Positions 55,008-63,524 of a stretch of DNA of 64,000 nucleotides are shown piece by piece. Source of the DNA: Skermanella stibiiresistens SB22. Lineage in GTDB: Bacteria; Pseudomonadota; Alphaproteobacteria; Azospirillales; Azospirillaceae. The notes beneath the pieces were generated by a model. The model was not told the DNA's origin. It was given only the letters and a program-made list of their open reading frames with translations, and did not search any database. Position numbers and translations under genes: made by a program. The stretch spans positions 62,001-126,000 of the forward strand of contig NZ_AVFL01000008.1 in the NCBI RefSeq assembly GCF_000576635.1, in the 5' to 3' direction. Positions within the stretch are counted from its first letter, which is position 1. The number at the start of each line of letters is the position of its first letter.

Positions 55008-55217
55008 TCAATGCAGCCGTTCCGGTTCACCGTCGAAGCCGTCCTCGATCTCCGCCTCTGGGTCATCGACCTCGACGCGGTAGACGCCGCCGAGCCAGCG
55101 GTTGAGATCGACATCGGCGCAGCGCGGCGTGCAGAAGGGCTTGTACTGGGGATCGGCGGGCCGCCCGCAGATCGGGCAGGCCGGGAGCCGGCGGGGCTTT
55201 TGGGACATGTCACTCAT
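55008..55217 (-). CDS. yacG: DNA gyrase inhibitor YacG (zinc protein)
   Basis: The small product (about 66-69 residues) has the YacG zinc ribbon CPICGRPADPQYKPFCTPRC followed by DVDLNRWLGGVYRV and an acidic tail. YacG binds GyrB and blocks its DNA interaction. The start is ATG 55217, overlapping the cbiO stop, or ATG 55208. In many alphaproteobacteria yacG follows maf-rng; here it sits at the end of the cobalt transport operon. Confidence 0.9.
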   Translation of the reverse strand: MSDMSQKPRRLPACPICGRPADPQYKPFCTPRCADVDLNRWLGGVYRVEVDDPEAEIEDGFDGEPERLH

Positions 55218-56058
55218 GGGTTGGGAGATTGTGACGGAGCGCCCTGATTCCAACCCGTTCCAGCATGCCATCCCGCGTCCGGGGCCAGGGCCGCGGCAGA
55301 TCGAGGACGCTCGCCAGTTCCAGCAGGATCGGCGGGCGCAGCCGGGCCCGCGCGAGGGTGTTGGTGTCGGCCATGACCTCGGTGACGGGACCGTGGCGGA
55401 TGGTGCGGCCATCGACGAAGACGGCGATCTCGTCGGCCCAGGCATAGGCCAGATCGACGTCATGGGTCGACAGCACCAGCGTCATGCCGGCGGCGCTCAG
55501 ATCGTCCAGCGCCGCCATCAGCAGCACCTCGCCCTCGGCGTCGAGGCCGGCGGTCGGCTCGTCCAGCAGAAGCACTTCCGGGCGCATCGCCAGGGCGCCG
55601 GCGATCGCGACACGGCGTTTCTGCCCGAAGCTGAGCATGTGGGTCGGCCGCTCCGCCAGATCGGCGATGCCGAGACCGGCCAGCGCGGACGCCACGCGCC
55701 GCCGGGCCTCGGTCTCCCCCAGCCCCAGGTTGAGCGGGCCGAAGGCGACGTCGCGGGCGACGGTCGCGGCGAAGATCTGATCGTCCGGGTCCTGAAGCAC
55801 CAGCGACACCCGGCTCCGCCAGTCGCGCAGGCTCCGCCGGTCATAGCCGGCGGGAGCGCCGCCGAGCAGCACCTTGCCGGCCCCCGGCCTCAGCGTGCCG
55901 TTGAGGTGGAGGAACAGCGTTGTCTTGCCGCAGCCGTTCGGCCCGAGCAGTGCCAGCCTGCGGCCCCTGGTGATTGTGAGGTCGATGCCGCGCAGGGCCT
56001 CGACGCCGCCGGGATAGGCGTGGCGAAGCCCCACGGCCTCGAGGATCACTTCGTCCAT
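55210..56058 (-). CDS. cbiO: Cobalt ECF-type ABC transporter ATPase CbiO
   Basis: The 282-residue ATPase drives Co2+ import. Walker A is LLGPNGCGKTTLFLHLNG, the Q-loop is VLQDPDDQIFAATVARDVAF, the signature is LSFGQKRRVAIAGAL and Walker B is LLLDEPTAGLD. The ATG at 56058 overlaps the end of cbiQ by 13 nt. It is the last transporter gene of cbiMNQO. Confidence 0.96.
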   Translation of the reverse strand: MDEVILEAVGLRHAYPGGVEALRGIDLTITRGRRLALLGPNGCGKTTLFLHLNGTLRPGAGKVLLGGAPAGYDRRSLRDWRSRVSLVLQDPDDQIFAATVARDVAFGPLNLGLGETEARRRVASALAGLGIADLAERPTHMLSFGQKRRVAIAGALAMRPEVLLLDEPTAGLDAEGEVLLMAALDDLSAAGMTLVLSTHDVDLAYAWADEIAVFVDGRTIRHGPVTEVMADTNTLARARLRPPILLELASVLDLPRPWPRTRDGMLERVGIRALRHNLPTHE

Positions 56059-56810
56059 GCGGCGTATTCCAAGGGCCCCAGCCACGCCGCGCAAGCCACG
56101 GCCAGAGGCAACGCGACACCGGCCAGCAAGGCGACCGGCGAAGGCGTCCGTCCGTCGGACGGTTGCGGCAGGTCTCCCGTGAAGCCGCGCGCGGCCAAGC
56201 CGGTCTCCAGCCGCCTTCCCCGGTCGAGCGAGCGCTGGAACAGGCTCCCCGCAAGCCAGCCGAGCGAGCGCAGCGACCGCCGGGGACCGTCATAGCCAAG
56301 CCGCCCAACCTGCGCCTGCCGCCCAGTGATGGCGCAATCCAGGAAGATGAAGATCAAGCGGTACATCAGCAGCATCAGATCCCGAATGAGGCGCGGAACG
56401 CCGATGCGGCCCAGCAGCGGCATCAGGTCGGCCATGGGCGTGGTCAGGATCAGGAAGACGAGGCACGAGGTCGCCGCCAGCGACCGCGACGTCACGGCGG
56501 CCGCCATCTCCAACCCATCGGGAGCGAGGCCCAAGCTCAGCCCGTCCGAGACATCGACCGCCAGGGCCAGCACGGGAACGCCTGTCAGCAGGAAGCCCAA
56601 GGGCACCGCCAACGTTCCCAGCACGGCGGTGGCGGGGACGCCCGCCCCCGCCACCGCCAGCGTCACCATGACGGCGATCACCAGGGGCGCCGTCGGCCAC
56701 GGCGACATGACCAGCGCCACCAGCATCATGACCAAGGCTGGCAGCAGCTTTTCCAGCGGGTGGCGGGCGTGCCAACGGTTGGTCCAGGCGTGGCGGTCAA
56801 TCGCCAGCAT
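56046..56810 (-). CDS. cbiQ: Cobalt ECF transporter transmembrane protein CbiQ
   Basis: The 254-residue membrane coupling protein has about five helices and the two coupling motifs of the EcfT family, seen as SLARSRS-equivalents in SLDRGRRLETGLAARGF and SLFQR. It begins [20 protein letters not shown]. Its start overlaps the end of cbiN. An upstream ATG at 56831 is less likely. Confidence 0.94.
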   Translation of the reverse strand: MLAIDRHAWTNRWHARHPLEKLLPALVMMLVALVMSPWPTAPLVIAVMVTLAVAGAGVPATAVLGTLAVPLGFLLTGVPVLALAVDVSDGLSLGLAPDGLEMAAAVTSRSLAATSCLVFLILTTPMADLMPLLGRIGVPRLIRDLMLLMYRLIFIFLDCAITGRQAQVGRLGYDGPRRSLRSLGWLAGSLFQRSLDRGRRLETGLAARGFTGDLPQPSDGRTPSPVALLAGVALPLAVACAAWLGPLEYAAWTK

Positions 56811-57117
56811 GGAGTTCCGCCCGCTCCCCACGCGACCGTTCGGCGCGGCCCTTTTCCTCGCGGCGGCCTTTGCGCAGACCGATGTAGTAGCCGAGCAGTC
56901 CAGCGCCCAGAGCCGCCTGCAAGGAGAACAAAAGGCTCTCTATCTCGCCGCTGGGAGGTTCCCACAACGGTTCGAACCAAGGCTCGTAGCCACCACCGTC
57001 GATCACATCCCGCGCCTGCCCATCCGAACCGGAGAACTCGGCGTTGCCGACGACCAGCAGCGGCAGGATCGTGATGGCCGCGGCGAGCAGCAGGAGCATT
57101 CCATTGCGGCTTCTCAT
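56797..57117 (-). CDS. cbiN: Cobalt transport protein CbiN
   Basis: CbiN is the small auxiliary subunit of the CbiMNQO transporter. The 106-residue protein has two helices ([18 protein letters not shown] and [17 protein letters not shown]) flanking a periplasmic loop with [12 protein letters not shown] and [20 protein letters not shown], the CbiN signature. A basic, Arg/Glu-rich tail of about 25 residues follows. The ATG start overlaps the cbiM stop. Confidence 0.95.
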   Translation of the reverse strand: MRSRNGMLLLLAAAITILPLLVVGNAEFSGSDGQARDVIDGGGYEPWFEPLWEPPSGEIESLLFSLQAALGAGLLGYYIGLRKGRREEKGRAERSRGERAELHAGD

Positions 57118-57803
57118 TCGGCACCCACCACCTTGGCCCGGGAAGCGGTCCGGGGAGCGAAGGACAGGGTGGAAAGCTCGTCCCGGCTGTATTGCATCAG
57201 AAGATTGACGACCACGACCGTCAGAAGCCCTTCGACCACCGCCAGCGGGATCTGGGTGATCGCGAAGATCGACAGGAACTTGACCAGCGCGCCGCCGATA
57301 CCGGTCGCCGGATCGGGGAAGGCCAGCGCCAGCTGGACCGAGGTCGTGCAATAGGTCGCGAGGTTGCCCAGAGCCGCCGCGAGGAAGACCGCGAGGCTTC
57401 TGCCCATGCCCGACGCCATACGCCAGACGCCAAAGGCGACCCAGGGGCCGACCACGGCCATGGAGAAGGCGTTGGCGCCCAGCGTCGTCAGCCCGCCATG
57501 GGCCAGCAGCAGCGCCTGGAACAGCAGGACGATGGTGCCCAGCACCGCCATGACGTTCGGCCCAAACAGCACGGCGCCCAGCCCGACGCCGGTCGGGTGC
57601 GAACAGCTGCCGGTGACCGAGGGTATCTTGAGCGCCGAAAGCACGAAGGCGAAAGCGCCCGAGGTGGCGAGCAGCAGCTTGGTTTCCGGATGATCCTCGG
57701 CCACCCGCTGGATCCGGCGCACCCCCGCCACGACGAACGGCGCCGCGGTCACCGTCCAAGCCACGGCATGGAGCGGCGGCAGATAGCCTTCCATGATATG
57801 CAT
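57114..57803 (-). CDS. cbiM: Cobalt-binding S-component CbiM
   Basis: CbiM captures Co2+ through its very N-terminus; the Met-His of [16 protein letters not shown] forms the metal site. The 229-residue protein has about six helices with [20 protein letters not shown] and [20 protein letters not shown]. The ATG at 57803 follows AGGGGAAG. It starts the operon and is preceded by a cobalamin riboswitch, so cobalt import is repressed when B12 is sufficient. Confidence 0.97.
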   Translation of the reverse strand: MHIMEGYLPPLHAVAWTVTAAPFVVAGVRRIQRVAEDHPETKLLLATSGAFAFVLSALKIPSVTGSCSHPTGVGLGAVLFGPNVMAVLGTIVLLFQALLLAHGGLTTLGANAFSMAVVGPWVAFGVWRMASGMGRSLAVFLAAALGNLATYCTTSVQLALAFPDPATGIGGALVKFLSIFAITQIPLAVVEGLLTVVVVNLLMQYSRDELSTLSFAPRTASRAKVVGAE

Positions 57804-57905
57804 TGAGAAAACTTCCCCTTTTTCGACAAAAGGGGATGCAGGAATGAAGCGCCCACGGGACGGAAACGCGGAGGCGCCACCGTCCTGGTCGGCCTTCCTC
57901 CCGGT

Positions 57906-58096
57906 GCACCCCGCCCGGACATTCGGCTCATCCGGTGACGGCAGGTCTCCTGGCTCGCAGGTCGTGATCCATCGCCGTTGCCTTCCCAGCCTTGTCACGG
58001 GCCAGTGGCGTGCGGTCGGCGAAGACTCGCTGCTCACAGTTGCGGGGGCAGCCACGGATTAGGTCCCCTGAGGGGTCCGCCGCACCGTGTTCCCTA
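57906..58096 (-). promoter_or_regulatory. Cobalamin riboswitch of cbiMNQO
   Basis: On the minus strand the conserved parts appear in order: GGGAACACGGTG at the 5' end, GGCTGCCCCCGCAACTGTGA, CGCCACTGGCCC, GGGAAGGC, then the B12 box AGCCAGGAGACCTGCC (57955-57940), and the closing strand GTCCGGGCGGGGTGCACCG. It lies about 100 nt upstream of the cbiM start. Confidence 0.97.
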
Positions 58097-58229
58097 TTAA
58101 TCCCCCTCCGTCGCTCGCGTCGGGGGAACCTATCACCAGGAGCAAGGCTAGAGGGTGGAATGGTTCTGCGTCAAGCGGCGGCGTGCCGGAAAGCCAATCC
58201 CAAGCGGGAAACGCGCCCATCGGCGGATC

Positions 58230-58369
58230 GGATGTCCCGGCGATCAAGGGTGAACGATCGAGGGGGAGACGACCAGATCGCGGGACATCCCCCCACCGCG
58301 CCATCAAGGTTGGCTATTATCATCCGAGCGACACCGAACTATCGATGTCGCTCGGATGATAATAGCCAA
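58230..58369. repeat. Two hairpin-forming palindromes in the cbiM-chemoreceptor gap
   Basis: The first has arms 58230-58245 and 58276-58290 (GGATGTCCCG-type, one bulge, 30-nt loop). The second is a perfect 24-nt inverted repeat, 58310-58333 with 58346-58369, around a 12-nt loop. The 390-nt region from the riboswitch to the chemoreceptor gene has no gene that I can support. The second arm pair has no T tract, so it is not a classic terminator. Confidence 0.75.
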
Positions 58370-58487
58370 GACACCGGCTCCTCCTATCACCAAAGATAGC
58401 AAGGCGCATCGTCCGACACACGGCCGCACTTGATCAATTTTTCATAAATTTAATTCACAATGATATTGAGGAAACTCTATCAATTCC

Positions 58488-60191
58488 ATGGACACAGCAC
58501 CAATGAAGTTCCTGAACAACCTTTCGATTTCGCGCAAATTGGTGGCCACATTTGGTCTGATAATCCTGACCGTGGTCGCCATGAGCCTGTTCGTCAAGAG
58601 CAACGCGGATGTCCTGGAGCGGTCGGACTCCTGGAAGACCCACACCTACGAAGTGCTGGGTCACCTGGACGGCGCGATGTCCTCCATGGTCAACCAGGAG
58701 ACTGGACTGCGTGGTTTCCTGATTTCCGGGCGGAAGGAATTCCTGGCTCCCTACGAGGACGGACAGAGGCAATTCGCCGACGATCTGGGCAAGCTGAAAT
58801 CGTTGACCGCCGACAATCCAGCGCAACAAAGCCGGTTGGAGGCGCTTGGGTCTTCGGCGGATGCCTGGCGTCGCGACGTCGCCGAACCCGCCATCAAACT
58901 GATGGGCGACCCGGCGACCGTCGAGATGGCCCGGGCGATCGAGACCGACGGCAAGGGGAAGGCTTCGATGGATGCCCTGCGCCGCACGGTCTCGGATATG
59001 CGCGCGGCGGAAACCGGATTGTTGGAGTCGCGCGCGAAAGACCAGGCCGACGCCTTCGATGCCCTGACTCACGCGCTTTGGGGCGGAATCGGAGGCGTCG
59101 TCGCCGGCGCGCTGGGACTGGGTTTTCTCCTATCGCGCACGGTCGCCGCGCCGGTCGCGCGCATGACGGGGATCATGGGGAGCATCACGGCCGGTGATGT
59201 CTCGGTCAAGGTCCCCGACGCGGATCGCAAGGACGAGATCGGCGCCATGGCCATCGCCGTCGAGGTCTTTCGTCAGAACGCCATCGACAAGGCGGATTTG
59301 GAACGGCGGCAGATCGCCGCCGCCGAGCGGGAGGAGGCCGAGAAGCGCGCGTTGATGAACGGTCTGGCCGACAGCTTCCAGATGAAGATCGGCGGCGTCG
59401 TCGAAGCCGTGTCGCGGCAGGCCACCGGCATGGAGCGTGTCGCCCAGACCGTTTCCGCGGCGGCCGATCAGGCGAACCAGCAGGCCGGCGCCGTCGCCGC
59501 CGCCTCGGAGCAAACCTCCGCCAACGTCCAGACCGTCGCGACGGCGGCGGAGGAATTGTCCTCGTCGATCGGCGAGATCGGCCGGCAGATGAGTCAATCG
59601 ACCGCCGTGGCGAACAGGGCTTCCGAACAGGCCAAGCGTACCGACGAAAGGGTCGCCGGGCTCGCCGAAGCCGCCCGCAAAGTTGGCGAGGTCGTCAACC
59701 TGATCAACAACATCGCCAGCCAGACCAATCTCCTGGCGCTCAACGCGACAATCGAGGCGGCCCGGGCCGGCGAGGCGGGCAAGGGCTTCGCGGTGGTCGC
59801 GTCCGAGGTCAAGAACCTCGCGACACAGACCGCCAAGGCGACCGAGGAGATCGCGGCGCAGATCCAGGACATACAGAACGCCACCGGGGATGCGGTCAGC
59901 GATATCCAGGCCATCGCGCGCGTCATCATCGAGGTCAACGAGATCTCGACCACGGTGGCGGCGGCGGTCGAGGAACAGGCGGCGGCGACGCAGGAAATCG
60001 CCCGAAACATCCAGCAGGCGGCCGCCGGGACGCGCGAGGTTTCGAGCAACATCCTCGGAGTCACCGAGTCGGCCGGGGAGTCGGGGCGCGCGGCGGAGGA
60101 GGTCCTCGACACCGCCCGCCAGATGACCCAGCAGGCGAATCTGCTCCGCCTGGAGGTCGAGAAGTTCCTGGGCGACGTCAGATCAGCCTGA
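58488..60191 (+). CDS. Methyl-accepting chemotaxis protein with CHASE3-like sensor
   Basis: The 567-residue receptor has a first membrane helix at about 18-38, a periplasmic four-helix CHASE3-like domain (about 40-190) with [20 protein letters not shown], a second helix near 192-212, HAMP (to about 268), and a cytoplasmic signalling coiled coil. The hairpin tip is [20 protein letters not shown], followed by [20 protein letters not shown]. It feeds CheA/CheW, which are not in the window. The ligand is unknown. The start is ATG 58488, or ATG 58503 ([12 protein letters not shown]). It is monocistronic. Confidence 0.95.
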   Translation: MDTAPMKFLNNLSISRKLVATFGLIILTVVAMSLFVKSNADVLERSDSWKTHTYEVLGHLDGAMSSMVNQETGLRGFLISGRKEFLAPYEDGQRQFADDLGKLKSLTADNPAQQSRLEALGSSADAWRRDVAEPAIKLMGDPATVEMARAIETDGKGKASMDALRRTVSDMRAAETGLLESRAKDQADAFDALTHALWGGIGGVVAGALGLGFLLSRTVAAPVARMTGIMGSITAGDVSVKVPDADRKDEIGAMAIAVEVFRQNAIDKADLERRQIAAAEREEAEKRALMNGLADSFQMKIGGVVEAVSRQATGMERVAQTVSAAADQANQQAGAVAAASEQTSANVQTVATAAEELSSSIGEIGRQMSQSTAVANRASEQAKRTDERVAGLAEAARKVGEVVNLINNIASQTNLLALNATIEAARAGEAGKGFAVVASEVKNLATQTAKATEEIAAQIQDIQNATGDAVSDIQAIARVIIEVNEISTTVAAAVEEQAAATQEIARNIQQAAAGTREVSSNILGVTESAGESGRAAEEVLDTARQMTQQANLLRLEVEKFLGDVRSA

Positions 60192-60320
60192 CCCTGGCTT
60201 GGGGGGTAGCTGGGGGACCGGCTCGGGAGGTAAGGAGATCGGCGCGGAAGGCCAACCATCACCGGCCCGCCGCGTCGCCTCCTGGTGGGGATCCGGGCTG
60301 GATCGGAAGTCCAGCGCGGA

Positions 60321-60962
60321 TCAACGCCTGGACAGCGTCGCCGCCGCGTCGTCCGGCATCTCCCAGCCCGCCCGCTCCAGTTCCGGGTCGGCGTGTTCCT
60401 CGACCGGCAATCCCACGCAGAGATAGGCCACCAGCGACCACGACGGTGGCACGTCAAGGGCGGTGTGGACCGCTTTGGGATCGAGGATCGACACCCAGCC
60501 CACCCCAATCCCATATGCCCGCGCCGCCAGCCAGAACGTGTGGACCGCGGTGACGGTGGAGTAGCGAAGCATCTCCGGCATGGTGCGGCGGCCGAGGCCG
60601 TGGCCGCGGGTCGTGTCGTCGTCGTTGAGGACGGCGAGTTGGACCGGGGCGTCGTTCAGGCCGGCCAGCTTCAATGTCGCGTAGAGCTTGGCGCGCTCCC
60701 CGGTGTAGCCGCCCAGCGCCTCGGCGTTGCATCGCTCGAAGGCGCTTCGGACGGCGGCGCGCCGGGCGGGATCGTCGACGCGGACGAAGCGCCAGGGCCG
60801 GCTGTAACCGACCGAGGGGGCCAAGGCCGCGACGCCGACCAACTTTTCCACCAACGCGTCGTCGATCGGGTCGGTCCGGAAGCGGCGGACATCGCGGCGC
60901 CAGCGGAACAAGTCCTCCAGCCGTTCCTGAAAAACCGCATCGAAAGTAGGGACATTCTTCAT
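60321..60962 (-). CDS. bluB: 5,6-dimethylbenzimidazole synthase BluB
   Basis: BluB destroys reduced FMN with oxygen to make dimethylbenzimidazole, the lower ligand of B12. The 213-residue flavodestructase has the nitroreductase-like core: WRRDVRRFRTDPIDDALVEK, APSVGYSRPWRFVRVDD, GRRTMPEMLRYSTVTAVHTF and GIGVGWVSILDP. Its ATG start overlaps the cobD stop (ATGA), so they form a cobD-bluB unit. Confidence 0.96.
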   Translation of the reverse strand: MKNVPTFDAVFQERLEDLFRWRRDVRRFRTDPIDDALVEKLVGVAALAPSVGYSRPWRFVRVDDPARRAAVRSAFERCNAEALGGYTGERAKLYATLKLAGLNDAPVQLAVLNDDDTTRGHGLGRRTMPEMLRYSTVTAVHTFWLAARAYGIGVGWVSILDPKAVHTALDVPPSWSLVAYLCVGLPVEEHADPELERAGWEMPDDAAATLSRR

Positions 60963-62047
60963 GGCGGCAAAATGAACGAGGCGAGCGCTTCGCGCAAGCG
61001 CTCCACCGCAACGGCATCCGGCGGCAGGCCGAAGCGGAGCCAGCCCGGCTTGGATTGGAAGGGGCGGACCAGGATGCCGTGACGGCCCAGATGTTCGAAC
61101 AGGGCCGCGGCGCCGGGGGTTTCTATCAGGCGGTAGAGGTCGGTTCCGCCGACGACGCCGAGCCCATGGGCGCTCAGGATATCGTCCAGCGAGGTCGCGG
61201 CCGCCGCCAGACGGTCGCGGGTGGTGGCGATCCAGGCGCGATCGGCCATGGCGGCGGCGCCGATCTCGAGCGCCGGCCCCGCCACCGCCCAGGGGCCGAG
61301 ATGATCCTCCAGCCGCGCCATGAGGTCGCGATCGCCCAGCGCGAAGCCCAGGCGCAGGCCGGCCAGCCCGAAGAACTTGCCGAACGAGCGCAGCACGCGG
61401 AGCCCAGGCCGGCCGGCGGTTCCGGCGACGCTCAGCTCGGGCGCGACGTCGGCGAAGGCTTCATCCACCACCAGCGAGCCGCCCCGCCCCGCCAGGACGC
61501 CGGCGAGTTCCAGCAGATCGGCGGGGGTGGAGCGGCGTCCGTCCGGGTTGTTGGGGTTGGTCACTATGACGCAGTCGGCGGCCGCGGCGGCGTCGGCCAA
61601 GGTGTCGGCGATGGTGACGTGGTGCCCGGCGAGGCTCCAGCAGCGGGCGTGCTCGGCATAGGTGAAGCCCAGGATCGCCACGCGTCCCGGCGGCACCAGG
61701 CGCGGCACCGCTTGGATCAGCGCCTGCGAACCCGGAGCCGCCACGAGGGTGGTCGGATCGGCGCCGAAATATCCGGCCGCGGCGGCGATCAGCTTGTCGT
61801 GCGCGGCGCGGTCCGGCAGCCGGTTCCAGGCTTCGGCCGTCAGCGGCGGCACCGGATAGGGCCACGGGTTGATGCCGGTCGACAGGTCGATCCAGCCATC
61901 CCGCGGCCTGCCGAATCGGGCTTCGGCGCCGGACAAGCCGCCACCGTGGTCGGTCACGCGCGCGGCGCCGGAGACGCCGCCGGATCCGGGGAGCGGCGCA
62001 TTGCCGATTGACGCTGATGCGGTCGGGCCGTAAGACTGCTGACCCAT
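60959..62047 (-). CDS. cobD: Threonine-phosphate decarboxylase CobD (CobC-type)
   Basis: This PLP enzyme makes (R)-1-amino-2-propanol phosphate for the nucleotide loop of B12. The 362-residue protein belongs to the class I aminotransferase fold: IDLSTGINPWPYPVPPL, the VTNPNNPDGRRS motif, VVDEAFADVAPE and the PLP Lys in VLRSFGKFFGLAGLRLGFAL. The ATG at 62047 follows AAAGGAACC; a longer frame would run into the riboswitch on the other strand. It is divergent from cbiX. Confidence 0.93.
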   Translation of the reverse strand: MGQQSYGPTASASIGNAPLPGSGGVSGAARVTDHGGGLSGAEARFGRPRDGWIDLSTGINPWPYPVPPLTAEAWNRLPDRAAHDKLIAAAAGYFGADPTTLVAAPGSQALIQAVPRLVPPGRVAILGFTYAEHARCWSLAGHHVTIADTLADAAAAADCVIVTNPNNPDGRRSTPADLLELAGVLAGRGGSLVVDEAFADVAPELSVAGTAGRPGLRVLRSFGKFFGLAGLRLGFALGDRDLMARLEDHLGPWAVAGPALEIGAAAMADRAWIATTRDRLAAAATSLDDILSAHGLGVVGGTDLYRLIETPGAAALFEHLGRHGILVRPFQSKPGWLRFGLPPDAVAVERLREALASFILPP

Positions 62048-62087
62048 GGATATTGGTTCCTTTGCGTCCTGTTTGGACGCGGGGTGA

Positions 62088-62293
62088 AAAGGGAACACGG
62101 TGCGGCGAGGCTGGAATGCCTATGCCAAATCCGTGGCTGCCCCCGCAACTGTGAGCAGTGAGTCGGCACCGATTTCACGCCACTGGCCCAAGATCGCGGG
62201 CCGGGAAGGCAACGGCGCCGACAGTGACCTGCGAGCCAGGAGACCTGCCAATGTCGCTCGCAACAACAAAGGGTCCGGGCGGGGTGCACCGGG
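62088..62293 (+). promoter_or_regulatory. Cobalamin riboswitch of cbiX and following genes
   Basis: The conserved parts appear in order: GGGAACACGGTG (62091), GGCTGCCCCCGCAACTGTGA, CGCCACTGGCCC, GGGAAGGC, the B12 box AGCCAGGAGACCTGCC (62234-62249) and GGGTCCGGGCGGGGTGCACC just before the cbiX start. The ribosome site GAGAGAGGAACG follows directly, consistent with translational or transcriptional shutdown by B12. Confidence 0.97.
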
Positions 62294-62305
62294 GAGAGAG
62301 GAACG

Positions 62306-63517
62306 ATGAACGCGATCACCAAGTCTTCCGATAAGCTCGACGCCATCCAGCGGCCCGAGAAGCTGGGCGTCATGCTGTGCGGCCACGGCAGCCGGGACAC
62401 CGGCGCCGTCCAGGAGTTCGCCGTCGTGGCGGGCCAGTTGCGCGCCAAGCTGCCGTTCGACGCGGTCGAGTACGGCTACCTGGAATTCGCCAAGCCGATC
62501 ATCCGCGATGGGCTGGACAAGCTGCGCGCCAAGGGCGTCACCAAGGTGCTGGCGATCCCCGGCATGCTGTTCGCCGCCGGTCACGCCAAGAACGACATCC
62601 CGTCGGTGCTGAACGCCTATCAGGCGAAGAACGAGGGCATGACGATCCACTACGGCCGCGAGCTGGGCATCGACCTGAAGATGCTGCGCGCCGCCGGAGA
62701 TCGGGTGGCCGAGGCGCTGGTGATGGCCGGGGGCGACGTGCCGCGCCACGAGACGCTTCTGATGGTGGTCGGCCGCGGCTCATCCGATCCGGACGCCAAT
62801 TCCAACGTGGCGAAGGTCACCCGCATGCTGTGGGAGGGGATGGGTTTCGGCTGGGCCGAGACATCCTACTCCGGCGTCACCTTCCCGCTGGTCGAGCCGG
62901 GGCTGGAGCACGCGGCGAAGCTTGGCTACAAGCGGATCGTGGTGTTCCCCTACTTCCTGTTCACCGGCATCTTGGTCCAGCGGATCTACGACTACGCCGA
63001 CGCCGTGGCGGCCAGATATCCCCAGATCGAGTTCATCAAGGCCGGCTATCTGAACGACCATCCCATGGTGCTGGAGACCTTCTCGGACCGCGTCGCGGAG
63101 ATCCTGGAGGGTACCGGCAACATGAACTGCCAGATGTGCAAGTACCGCGAACAGGTCCTGGGCTTCGAGGCCGAGGTCGGCCTGCGCCAGGAGAGCCACC
63201 ACCATCACGTGGAGGGCATCGGTACCGGCAACGGCGCGGCACCGACTCCCGGGCATGGGCACGACCACGGGCATGGGCATGGGCACGGCCATGCCCATGC
63301 CCATGGACACGACCATCCACATGGCCACGCGGATCATGAACATCCGCACGATCACCCCCATGGCCATGACCACGCGGCGCATGGTCACGATCATGGACAC
63401 GATCACGCCCATGGGCATGATCATGGGCACGGCGCCGCGGGCCACCACCACCATCCCTACCCCCACGCCGACCATCCGCTGGGGCCGAAGAGCATGACCA
63501 AGCGACCGAGCGACTGA
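62306..63517 (+). CDS. cbiX: Sirohydrochlorin cobaltochelatase CbiX, long form with His-rich tail
   Basis: CbiX inserts Co2+ into sirohydrochlorin (or a close precorrin) early in anaerobic-type B12 synthesis. The 403-residue protein has two chelatase repeats (LGVMLCGHGSRDTGAVQEFA near 15-34; LLMVVGRGSSDPDANSNVAK near 152-171). A CxxC motif NCQMCKYR at about 274-281 is typical of the iron-sulfur long form. From about residue 298 the chain is rich in His, mainly HGHGH, HDHPH and similar runs to about 390, and could store or hand over cobalt. The gene is behind a cobalamin riboswitch and followed 7 nt later by cobH. Confidence 0.96.
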   Translation: MNAITKSSDKLDAIQRPEKLGVMLCGHGSRDTGAVQEFAVVAGQLRAKLPFDAVEYGYLEFAKPIIRDGLDKLRAKGVTKVLAIPGMLFAAGHAKNDIPSVLNAYQAKNEGMTIHYGRELGIDLKMLRAAGDRVAEALVMAGGDVPRHETLLMVVGRGSSDPDANSNVAKVTRMLWEGMGFGWAETSYSGVTFPLVEPGLEHAAKLGYKRIVVFPYFLFTGILVQRIYDYADAVAARYPQIEFIKAGYLNDHPMVLETFSDRVAEILEGTGNMNCQMCKYREQVLGFEAEVGLRQESHHHHVEGIGTGNGAAPTPGHGHDHGHGHGHGHAHAHGHDHPHGHADHEHPHDHPHGHDHAAHGHDHGHDHAHGHDHGHGAAGHHHHPYPHADHPLGPKSMTKRPSD

Positions 63518-63524
63518 TCCGGCG

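Noticed and set aside
62780..63475. Met/Val-rich minus-strand ORF opposite the cbiX tail
   Set aside because: It is the complement of the His codons (CAT/CAC give ATG/GTG) and has no family features.
63241..63480. CRISPR-like or tandem repeat array
   Set aside because: The repeats are imperfect codon repeats of a His/Gly/Asp-rich protein tail inside cbiX, with no spacers.
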